Shown here piece by piece: positions 1 through 5,215 of a stretch of 5,357 bases of DNA (positions are counted from its first letter, which is position 1; each line of letters opens with the position of its first letter). A model generated the notes under the pieces. That model made no database searches and was not told the origin of the DNA. It worked only from the letters and a program-made list of their open reading frames with translations. Source of the stretch: Gorillibacterium sp. (GTDB lineage: Bacteria; Bacillota; Bacilli; Paenibacillales; NBRC-103111); the NCBI GenBank assembly GCA_023511325.1, contig JAIMBU010000257.1, positions 1 to 5,357 on the forward strand, read 5' to 3'. Made by a program: the position numbers and the translations under genes.

Positions 1-587
1 CCCGTCAACCCTTTATCGATGATCAAATAATTAACAACCTCTTGATTTTCAAAAAGCAGATCAATTTCACCACGGTCAAGCGCATTGAGAGCTTCCTCTA
101 TTGTACTGTAGGATATGTAGTTATTAATCTTCAATCGAGACTTTAAAATGCTTTCCGAGTATTGACCCTTCCCAACACCAACGCGGTATTGTCCTAAGCT
201 CCCCAGCTTCACTTTTCCCTGAAATTGTTTCTTCGAATAAACCCCGCTATAGTTGCGAAAAAAAGGCTTTGAAAAAAGAATGTCCGTCCGACGTTCATCA
301 CTTACGACCATCATGCCCGCCGTATCAATCTTACCATGGACTAAATTATCATAGACCGCGTCCCAATTCCCTTTCGTATAGTGAATCGAATATTGCCGAT
401 TATCGAAGATCATATTCGTTAATTCAATATCAAAGCCAGTAAGCTGACCATTTTGCGTAAATTTAAAGGGGGGGTACCCCTCTTCCGACTGGTAAGAAAC
501 CTGTTCCCTCTCTGCATAACAACGCCACGGTAAAATGACAAATATGACCGCGAGCAGTAAAAGAACAGACGTGATCCGTTTCATCAT
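1..587 (-). CDS. Exported solute-binding protein, SBP_bac_3-type, partial (C-terminus outside window)
   Basis: An open frame runs from an ATG at 587 to the window edge (195 complete codons), so the gene is cut at its 3' end. Residues 1-25 look like a Sec signal peptide: MMKR, then a hydrophobic stretch at 7-20, and a likely signal peptidase I site after CYA (residue 25). There is no good lipobox around Cys23, so a lipoprotein is unlikely. The mature part has hallmarks of periplasmic-binding-like fold family 3: GYPPF at 37-41, GFDIEL at 51-56 (start of the family signature), W75-D76 before the hinge, and SDERR...FSKPF at 96-109, whose arginine typically binds an amino-acid carboxylate in this family. 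Residues 161-181 (STIEEALNAL, then GEIDLLFEN) match the returning lobe. It could be a free ABC-transporter binding protein or the sensor domain of a longer kinase or GGDEF/EAL protein; the missing C-terminus decides. Two adjacent ATGs (587, 584) are possible starts, and the upstream AAGGGA at 597-602 is a weak ribosome site. Confidence 0.85.
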   Translation of the reverse strand, partial: MMKRITSVLLLLAVIFVILPWRCYAEREQVSYQSEEGYPPFKFTQNGQLTGFDIELTNMIFDNRQYSIHYTKGNWDAVYDNLVHGKIDTAGMMVVSDERRTDILFSKPFFRNYSGVYSKKQFQGKVKLGSLGQYRVGVGKGQYSESILKSRLKINNYISYSTIEEALNALDRGEIDLLFENQEVVNYLIIDKGLT

Positions 588-611
588 TATCTTTCTTCCC
601 TTCCACAGAAA

Positions 612-654
612 AATATAAGAACCGTATAGAGAAGAACTTATACCTTCTTATATT
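612..654 (-). repeat. Inverted repeat, 10-bp perfect outer arms plus 5-bp inner arms
   Basis: The outer arms AATATAAGAA (612-621) and TTCTTATATT (645-654) are perfect complements. Inside them GTATA (624-628) pairs with TATAC (639-643), leaving a 10-nt loop and a small bulge (CC against C). It lies 25 bp upstream of the solute-binding protein start. On that gene's strand the structure is followed by a short run of T (ATATTTTTC), so it could be an operator, a leader hairpin or a weak attenuator. The stem is almost all A/T, which argues against an efficient terminator. Confidence 0.55.
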
Positions 655-697
655 CCAAAAAAATCTATCTCGTTAGTTTTGCATTTCTCTTATCCCA

Positions 698-709
698 GTC
701 GAATTCGAC
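698..709. repeat. Perfect 12-bp palindrome GTCGAATTCGAC
   Basis: GTCGAATTCGAC is a perfect dyad lying between the two divergent genes. Symmetry of this length suits a dimeric regulator, but it does not extend into the flanking bases and no second copy was seen in the window. Treat it as a possible operator only. Confidence 0.3.
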
Positions 710-774
710 AGGATTGAGTCCTTTCCCTTCATTTTATGCTAAAAGACGACTTAATTTCTTCTACCATTAAATTA

Positions 775-801
775 TGCAACCAAATGCAGGTTCATTTCGT
801 A
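775..801 (+). promoter_or_regulatory. Candidate ECF-sigma promoter (TGCAAC-N17-CGTA) for the zinc-ribbon gene
   Basis: TGCAAC (775-780) and CGTA (798-801) are separated by exactly 17 bases. This resembles Bacillus ECF promoters (an AAC-containing -35 element and a CGT-type -10 element, as for SigW, SigX and SigM). The predicted transcript would start near 808, leaving a leader of about 50 nt before the ATG at 861. One mismatch to TGAAAC and the short motif make this suggestive only. It would imply cell-envelope-stress control of the downstream gene. Confidence 0.3.
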
Positions 802-844
802 AAAACTGATAAAAATGGGTTTAGAAATAGGCCCGTTCACCCTG

Positions 845-853
845 AAAAGGAGG
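845..853 (+). promoter_or_regulatory. Ribosome binding site AAAAGGAGG
   Basis: This is a near-perfect anti-16S match ending 7 bases before the ATG at 861. It fixes the zinc-ribbon start there rather than at 883, which is in another frame. Confidence 0.85.
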
Positions 854-860
854 CTTAGAT

Positions 861-1196
861 ATGATTTGTCCGATATGCGATAATGTACAGTTGCGCGAAG
901 TGGAAAAGGGAGAAATTCTTATCGATGTTTGTCCAAGTTGTAAGGGCGTGTGGCTTGATCGTGGCGAGTTGGAGAAAATTATGCAAGGCGTGCGGGAAGT
1001 CCGGCCGTCCTTTAATCAATGGTATGAAGACAAGGACGAGGATGACGAGGATAAGCGGAAACACCAATCTTACGATTCCTCCCCATCAGCTAGCAGAGAA
1101 GGATTTCCTCCATCGACCCCATACTCTAAGAACGAATACCCACAGAAAAAAAAGAAGAAATCCGTTATGGACATACTAGGAGACCTATTTGAATGA
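861..1196 (+). CDS. zf-TFIIB-type zinc-ribbon protein, 111 aa
   Basis: A small cytoplasmic protein. The N-terminus is a zinc ribbon of the zf-TFIIB type: Cys3-x2-Cys6 and Cys24-x2-Cys27 form the metal site, followed by the family-typical G-V-W-L-D-R-G-E-L-E-K (29-39). The rest is low complexity: a strongly acidic stretch (about 57-65, rich in D/E), a Ser/Pro/Tyr-rich linker (70-95), five lysines (96-100) and a short amphipathic tail ending SVMDILGDLFE. A lysine run plus such a tail recurs in zf-TFIIB proteins of Bacillota as I recall them. The molecular role of the family is not established; structure suggests metal binding and perhaps protein or nucleic-acid contact. The start is set by the strong ribosome site at 845-853. 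The gene is monocistronic, closed by the terminator at 1208-1240 and convergent with the DUF1361-type gene. The lysine run is encoded by A8 followed by G (1146-1154), a potential slippery sequence. Confidence 0.9.
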   Translation: MICPICDNVQLREVEKGEILIDVCPSCKGVWLDRGELEKIMQGVREVRPSFNQWYEDKDEDDEDKRKHQSYDSSPSASREGFPPSTPYSKNEYPQKKKKKSVMDILGDLFE

Positions 1197-1207
1197 AGAA
1201 GAGATGG

Positions 1208-1240
1208 AAGACGCCGTTCCCTAAGGACGGCGTCTTTTTT
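1208..1240 (+). terminator. Rho-independent terminator of the zinc-ribbon gene
   Basis: AAGACGCCGT (1208-1217) pairs perfectly with ACGGCGTCTT (1227-1236) around a 9-nt loop, and the T run extends to 1240. It begins 12 bases after the TGA at 1194-1196. On the minus strand the same hairpin is followed by CTTCCATCTCTTC, which is not a clean U-tract, so termination of the convergent DUF1361-type transcript here would be weak at best. Confidence 0.9.
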
Positions 1241-1256
1241 ATATCTTCTGATGTTT

Positions 1257-1982
1257 TCACGCGTCAAATTTAATCCGTGAGAACAGGAACATTACGAGGT
1301 AACTGACAAAGGTGATCAAAAAGATAAGCCAGCAAAACAACCACATATCTCCTGCCTGTCCCTGTTCTCCAACTAGGTTCTTCAGCTCCCGAAAGAGTCC
1401 TGTCGGTCCTGTTGCCAGATCCCAGCTGTTCCATCTCAAGAATCTTCCTGCGTAGACTCCAAAACTACTCAACAGTAGAACGATCGTGACAAAAACCCAG
1501 CTCCAGATCCTCCCCAACGACTTACGTACGAGACTCTGCACCGAAAACAAAGCAATCGCCCCAAGCATGAGCCCTAGTAATGCGACAAAAAACAAGGCAA
1601 GCAGATGCTGCCAGAACTCAATATTTCCCCAAAAGCGCTGGTTTGGATCAAAGCTATAATTGGCGAACACATGTAGCATATCTGTCACCAAGTAGGGGGC
1701 ATTCGGATAGAAGAATAACCACAGGGCACCAAAAGTGAGGATTAATCCTCGCCTGAGCAAGCCTTGTTTGAGCGTATAGGCTAGGTCGAGAAGAAGCATA
1801 AATACGATGGGTAGCCAAGCCAGAAAAAAGTTCCAGAAAATGAATAGGTACGGCTGGAAGCCTGATGGCAACCACAAATCGTAGAGCATTTTTAAATTGA
1901 TCACTGAGCTGATCATCAAGAACAGAAGTAGGTACAGCTTGTGTGGATATCCCAAGCCTTGGAAACGACTTCTCGAAAGCAT
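1257..1982 (-). CDS. DUF1361-type integral membrane protein, 241 aa
   Basis: A polytopic inner-membrane protein with six predicted membrane segments at about residues 17-36, 46-67, 79-98, 125-148, 160-179 and 213-235. Two conserved-looking motifs stand out: FYPNAPYLVTD at 91-101, at the outer end of helix 3, and GRFLRWNSWDL at 179-189, just after helix 5. Both are characteristic of the DUF1361 family as I know it, and the length is usual for that family. No biochemical function is established, and no catalytic residues can be assigned. The start at 1982 is supported by AAAGGAGTG (1988-1996) at proper spacing. The gene lies 26 bp downstream of the SDR gene on the same strand with no terminator or obvious promoter between, so co-transcription is likely. 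No strong minus-strand terminator is visible after it within the window. Confidence 0.85.
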   Translation of the reverse strand: MLSRSRFQGLGYPHKLYLLLFLMISSVINLKMLYDLWLPSGFQPYLFIFWNFFLAWLPIVFMLLLDLAYTLKQGLLRRGLILTFGALWLFFYPNAPYLVTDMLHVFANYSFDPNQRFWGNIEFWQHLLALFFVALLGLMLGAIALFSVQSLVRKSLGRIWSWVFVTIVLLLSSFGVYAGRFLRWNSWDLATGPTGLFRELKNLVGEQGQAGDMWLFCWLIFLITFVSYLVMFLFSRIKFDA

Positions 1983-1987
1983 CCGCT

Positions 1988-1996
1988 CACTCCTTT
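1988..1996 (-). promoter_or_regulatory. Ribosome binding site AAAGGAGTG of the DUF1361-type gene
   Basis: A good Shine-Dalgarno match (AAAGGAG), ending 7 bases before the ATG at 1982 and lying inside the 26-bp gap after the SDR stop codon. It supports both the chosen start and independent ribosome loading within a shared transcript. Confidence 0.75.
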
Positions 1997-2008
1997 CGCA
2001 AGATTCTC

Positions 2009-2770
2009 TCAGATGGCTGGCATAACATTGCCGCCGCTAACAGGTATGTACGCACCTGTAATAAAGCTAGCTAGATCTGAGGCGAGAAAGGCGACTACAT
2101 TGGCTATTTCTTGGTCAGTACCTCTACGCTTAAGGGGAACGTTTATTTCATAGGACTCGCTATGCTCTGTGTTATTCGTTCGGTCCTGCTCACTTACTGT
2201 CCAGCCTGGTGCTATCTGATTGACTGTAATCTGACTTTCCCCAACCTCGCGGGCTAAGACACGGTAGACACCGTCCATTCCTCGTTTACCTGCAACATAA
2301 GCTGATTGTCCCGGTGTGTTCTGCATGGAACATTCCGTATTGATTCCAATCATACGTCCACGTCTGCGCTCGATCATTCCAGGAATGAAAGCCTTGGCGA
2401 GGTAGACGCTCTGCAACACACAGCTCTCAAACTGACCCACATAATCCGCTGGAGATTGCTCAAGGATTGACTTCCACTCATATTGAATAACTGCATTCGC
2501 CACCACAATATCAACCCTGCCGAATTCAGCCAAAGCTTTCTCCTTCATGGCTTGGATCGAATCCAAATTCGTGATATCTGCCTGCACGGTAATCGCTCGT
2601 CTTCCGAGCGCTTCAACCTCTCTGCCTATCTCCTCAGCCTTTGCTTCATTACTCAGGTAATGAATGACCACATCCGCTCCACAGCTAGCAAGCGTCCGGG
2701 CCATGACTCTTCCCAGTTGACCCGTTGCACCAGTTACCAGCGCTATTCTTCCAGATAAGTCAATATTCAT
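2009..2770 (-). CDS. SDR-family NAD(P)-dependent oxidoreductase with atypical active site, 253 aa
   Basis: A cytoplasmic short-chain dehydrogenase/reductase of classical length. Residues 8-13 (RIALVT) form the first beta strand, followed by TGATGQLG (13-20), which is a G-x2-G-x2-G dinucleotide loop instead of the classical TGxxxGxG. D65 in VQADIT is the usual adenine-ring contact. The NNAG position reads ANAV (91-94). Tyr158-x3-Lys162 is the intact catalytic pair. The residue 13 positions before Tyr, normally Ser, is Thr145, with Ser148 nearby, and the position of the structural Asn reads Val118. PGW at 188-190 is the conserved loop after strand 6, and the C-terminus (ITGAYIPVSGG, about 237-247) is typical. 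The substrate is unknown. I chose the ATG at 2770 because TGAGG lies 9 bases upstream; an in-frame ATG at 2785 would add MRRQW but has no ribosome site. The gene is first in a likely two-gene unit with the DUF1361-type gene. Confidence 0.88.
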   Translation of the reverse strand: MNIDLSGRIALVTGATGQLGRVMARTLASCGADVVIHYLSNEAKAEEIGREVEALGRRAITVQADITNLDSIQAMKEKALAEFGRVDIVVANAVIQYEWKSILEQSPADYVGQFESCVLQSVYLAKAFIPGMIERRRGRMIGINTECSMQNTPGQSAYVAGKRGMDGVYRVLAREVGESQITVNQIAPGWTVSEQDRTNNTEHSESYEINVPLKRRGTDQEIANVVAFLASDLASFITGAYIPVSGGNVMPAI

Positions 2771-2779
2771 CCATTGTCG

Positions 2780-2784
2780 CCTCA
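2780..2784 (-). promoter_or_regulatory. Ribosome binding site TGAGG deciding the SDR start
   Basis: TGAGG sits 9 bases upstream of the ATG at 2770. The alternative ATG at 2785 overlaps this site and is preceded only by CTATAAAGAA, with no Shine-Dalgarno match. This favours the shorter protein beginning MNIDLSGRIAL, the normal SDR N-terminus. Confidence 0.55.
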
Positions 2785-2843
2785 TTTCTTTATAGACTGT
2801 TTATTTCTACAATATTACCACAACAAGCTAAAATTCACCCTTC

Positions 2844-2865
2844 ATCTGATTCAACGAATTCAGAT
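2844..2865. repeat. Imperfect dyad upstream of the SDR gene
   Basis: ATCTGATTC (2844-2852) and GAATTCAGAT (2856-2865) pair over nine base pairs with one bulged base around a 3-nt centre. It lies between the upstream terminator and the SDR gene, where that gene's promoter should be. It may be an operator or only a secondary hairpin. No consensus -35/-10 pair could be identified between 2786 and 2870. Confidence 0.35.
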
Positions 2866-2870
2866 AAAAC

Positions 2871-2911
2871 CAAAAACAGCGGCCCGCTCCCCTTCACGGA
2901 GAACGGACCGC
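2871..2911 (-). terminator. Strong rho-independent terminator of the beta-helix gene
   Basis: Read on the minus strand, 2911-2898 pairs with 2892-2879 over 14 consecutive positions, mostly G-C with three or four G-U wobbles, around a 5-nt GTGAA loop. It is followed by TGTTTTTGGTTTTATC. It lies about 50 bases past the beta-helix stop codon and separates the acyltransferase/beta-helix unit from the SDR unit. The plus strand after the stem is not T-rich, so it works in one direction only. Confidence 0.92.
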
Positions 2912-2959
2912 CTGCTTCACTTCGACCTTTTACAACGACAACTGCTAAAGCCCAATTCT

Positions 2960-5215
2960 TTATTTAATGAGGTCCTTCTCCCTAAGCTCCAATACCGCGT
3001 TCACCAATATGTTCTCGCTTATTTTATAAGCTGGCGCTCCTATGCCAGCATCGATCGTAGAGATCCCTTTGACCAGAAGATTCGTGCTTATTCGGTTACC
3101 TTGGATCAGGACTGCCTTCACATCGTAAGCCTTGTTATAGGCACCATATTCGTTGATTTTAATCATGGCCACATTGGTATCCTTGAGCTGCTTCGCTGTG
3201 ATGTCATTGTTGACTAAGGTAATCTTCTTCGCCGCTTGCACATAGATTGCTGCTTTTCCATATCCGATTGGTGCGGTGATCTCCAGCTTTGAATCGCGCA
3301 CTGAGACTTCCGAGTTTGGGTTTGTCATCACGATGCCCGTCCCTGCGCTGATAAAACGACAGCTTTCAAATGTGTATTTTCCAGCTTGGTTGATCATTGC
3401 CCCAGCTTCTCCCGTACCATCCGTCTTAAAAAATGCGTCCCGGTATGTGCCTTGAGGCAGATCAAGCCCATACTTTCCATTGTAATCTGTAATGGTCAAT
3501 CCGCTAAACACGGTCCCCGCAGCTCCACTACCTGTCAGGCTGCGTAACAAAGTAGGTCCTGTTATCGTCGTATCGGTTAGCTTAACTGCGCTGCCATTCA
3601 CAATCAGGGCGTGGTCTCGCTGCTGATTGTTGATCATCCGGATATTGCTTGCTGTGATGCCGTTAACCGTATTCGCCTCCAAGGTGAGTGTGGAGTCTGT
3701 CATGTGGAGACCCTTTATAGTGACATTCGGTCCAGTGAATTTAGCATAGACATCAATTAGTGTATTATTACTGAAGTTTAAAGACCGATCGACGAGTATT
3801 ATGTTGTTAGTGAAGGTATTACCCGATACTTGTGCGCCTTTAAACAATCTCGTAGAAGCGAGTCCTACCGCATCTTTCGATTCGATCCGATTACCTTCCA
3901 CCGTGGCGTTTTTACCATCATAGAGAATGATATCATAGGCTTTATTATTGTAGAGCTCGTTGTTCTTAATCTGAATCGATTGATTGGGCAGGTAGCCACC
4001 CTCTAGGTCGATTCCCGATTCAGGTGCCGTTCCCTGAGTATCATGAATCGTATTATGCTCAATAAGAATTCGCTCGCCGCCGCTGACCGTAATCCCTTGA
4101 CGACGATTGAAGGCCAATTCAGAGTGACGTACCACCACATCCTTGGCATTCACTTGGGCATAGAGGCCAACTGTAACTCCCTTTGTGGCTTTCAGTCGAA
4201 AGACAACACGATAATAATTCGCCATAGCCGGAAAGGGAATATTGCTATAAGCAAATTCACGGTTATTCTCTGCCTTCAGGAACTTACCACTTGCTGTATA
4301 GAAGAAAACATCAAATAGGCTGTCCTTGGAAAGCACCTGTGGTCTTGCTAGCTGGAACACCTGGCGCTCGCTGAATATATCTTTCTGCAGACTGGTTTTG
4401 ATTTTGTTCTTACTGCGGATTCTCTCGCTATTAGGGACAGCCTTACCACTTGAGTCAATTCCACCGGGCTCCAAATCAGCCGCATAAAGCGTATCAATAT
4501 AATGATCCATGCCCGCGATATAAATGCCATCCCCTGTGAAGTGACTGGCGACAACTCCCTCAATAACAATCTGGGAGCCACCCATGACGACAATACCATA
4601 ACCTCCCTCGTGGGTTCCACCTGAAGAGTAGTCGTGATCCTCCCGGTCCCCTCGATAGGTTCCACCGCGCACCGTAACATGGCTGACGTCCTCGCCTATA
4701 TATAACGTGTCGTACCGCTCATAGCTATTGGCTTCTTTCTGGATTATGGCAGCTTGGTCAAGCTCAAATCTCATATTGCTCACTAGCTCAATGCGGCTAT
4801 CCTTGCTGATTAGATAAGTACCTGCAGGCAGAAGCACACCCTCATAGCCATTATCCCGAGCCCAGCGTACCGCCTTATTGATACCTTTGGTTGTAGCATC
4901 TGGCTCCGTCCCATCATTATGAATTCCCCATCTTGATAACTCCACAGCATAGCTGGGCTCCTCGGTTATTCCTGTAGGCGGTTGATTGTTCTCTGTGCTA
5001 AGGATCGGTCCTTGAAAGTCATCATTGCTCGCCGCCTCAACCGTTGACTCCAAGGCAAAAAGTCCAGGATGATCATAATTTAGCCGCATCATGCTTTCTA
5101 CGGCAATTAAAAAAATAACAGCGAGTCCCACTATTATGGGTAACCAAAGATAAACCCTGAATCTATTTGCTTTGTCTTTCCTGATTTTGCCCACGATTAA
5201 GCTACTCCTTTTCAT
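2960..5215 (-). CDS. Membrane-anchored right-handed parallel beta-helix protein (pectate-lyase-like fold), 751 aa
   Basis: A type II membrane protein with a short basic cytoplasmic tail (1-20, KIRKDKANRFR), one membrane helix (21-40) and an external domain. After a linker (about 45-88), residues 91-137 form the N-cap typical of pectate-lyase-3/GH28-like helices: WGIHNDGTEPDAT, then an Ala-rich helix and GVLLPAGTYLIS. Coils with beta-helix character follow: 176-236 (SHVTVRGGTYRGD, SQIVIEGVVASHFTGDGIYIAG region), 357-500 (ILIEHNTIHDT, IQIKNNELYNN, ATVEGNRI, AQVSGNTF) and less regular ones to about 740 (ITLVNNDIT, VLIQGNRIS). Residues 237-355 interrupt the helix with a segment that looks like a separate beta-rich module. 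The fold serves lyases, epimerases, hydrolases and glycan binding; I see no AlgG/AlgE-type DPH motif, so the activity is unassigned. ATG 5215 overlaps the upstream acyltransferase stop as ATGA, with AGGGGG 7 bases ahead, and a terminator follows the gene. The likely role is in extracellular polysaccharide metabolism. Confidence 0.85.
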   Translation of the reverse strand: MKRSSLIVGKIRKDKANRFRVYLWLPIIVGLAVIFLIAVESMMRLNYDHPGLFALESTVEAASNDDFQGPILSTENNQPPTGITEEPSYAVELSRWGIHNDGTEPDATTKGINKAVRWARDNGYEGVLLPAGTYLISKDSRIELVSNMRFELDQAAIIQKEANSYERYDTLYIGEDVSHVTVRGGTYRGDREDHDYSSGGTHEGGYGIVVMGGSQIVIEGVVASHFTGDGIYIAGMDHYIDTLYAADLEPGGIDSSGKAVPNSERIRSKNKIKTSLQKDIFSERQVFQLARPQVLSKDSLFDVFFYTASGKFLKAENNREFAYSNIPFPAMANYYRVVFRLKATKGVTVGLYAQVNAKDVVVRHSELAFNRRQGITVSGGERILIEHNTIHDTQGTAPESGIDLEGGYLPNQSIQIKNNELYNNKAYDIILYDGKNATVEGNRIESKDAVGLASTRLFKGAQVSGNTFTNNIILVDRSLNFSNNTLIDVYAKFTGPNVTIKGLHMTDSTLTLEANTVNGITASNIRMINNQQRDHALIVNGSAVKLTDTTITGPTLLRSLTGSGAAGTVFSGLTITDYNGKYGLDLPQGTYRDAFFKTDGTGEAGAMINQAGKYTFESCRFISAGTGIVMTNPNSEVSVRDSKLEITAPIGYGKAAIYVQAAKKITLVNNDITAKQLKDTNVAMIKINEYGAYNKAYDVKAVLIQGNRISTNLLVKGISTIDAGIGAPAYKISENILVNAVLELREKDLIK

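Larger units (their letters stand above)
588..860. other. Divergent intergenic region with regulatory dyads
   Basis: This 273-bp stretch separates the minus-strand solute-binding protein gene from the plus-strand zinc-ribbon gene, so it must hold two outward promoters. It is AT-rich and I find no coding frame in it. It contains a long inverted repeat (612-654), a perfect 12-bp palindrome (698-709), a candidate ECF-type promoter (775-801) and the zinc-ribbon ribosome site (845-853). I could not find a convincing sigma-A promoter for either gene: TTGAGT (714-719) and TATGCT (735-740) are only 15 bp apart. Confidence 0.7.

Noticed and set aside
471..480. GGGGTACCCC perfect palindrome
   Set aside because: It lies within the conserved GYPP codons of the solute-binding protein and is explained by coding; no sign of a regulatory role.
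714..740. Sigma-A promoter TTGAGT / TATGCT for the zinc-ribbon gene
   Set aside because: The spacer is only 15 bp and both hexamers deviate from consensus.
855..1067. Minus-strand frame opposite the zinc-ribbon gene
   Set aside because: Antisense to a well-supported zinc-ribbon gene, it covers that gene's ribosome site and has no start signal of its own.
1208..1240. Bidirectional terminator serving both convergent genes
   Set aside because: The minus-strand side is followed by CTTCCATCTC rather than a U-tract, so only plus-strand termination is supported.
2774..3217. 147-codon plus-strand open frame across the SDR start, terminator and beta-helix 3' end
   Set aside because: It begins at TTG with no ribosome site, runs antisense to two well-supported genes and through a strong terminator stem, and its translation shows no recognisable domain.
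4348..4680. 110-codon minus-strand frame inside the beta-helix gene
   Set aside because: It is an out-of-frame shadow of the beta-helix coding sequence and has no ribosome site or domain pattern.
2960..5215. Assignment of the beta-helix protein as an alginate C5-epimerase (AlgG/AlgE-like)
   Set aside because: No DPHD/DPHE-type catalytic motif is present; GIDLEGGY (401-408) is only superficially similar. Kept as beta-helix protein of unknown activity.
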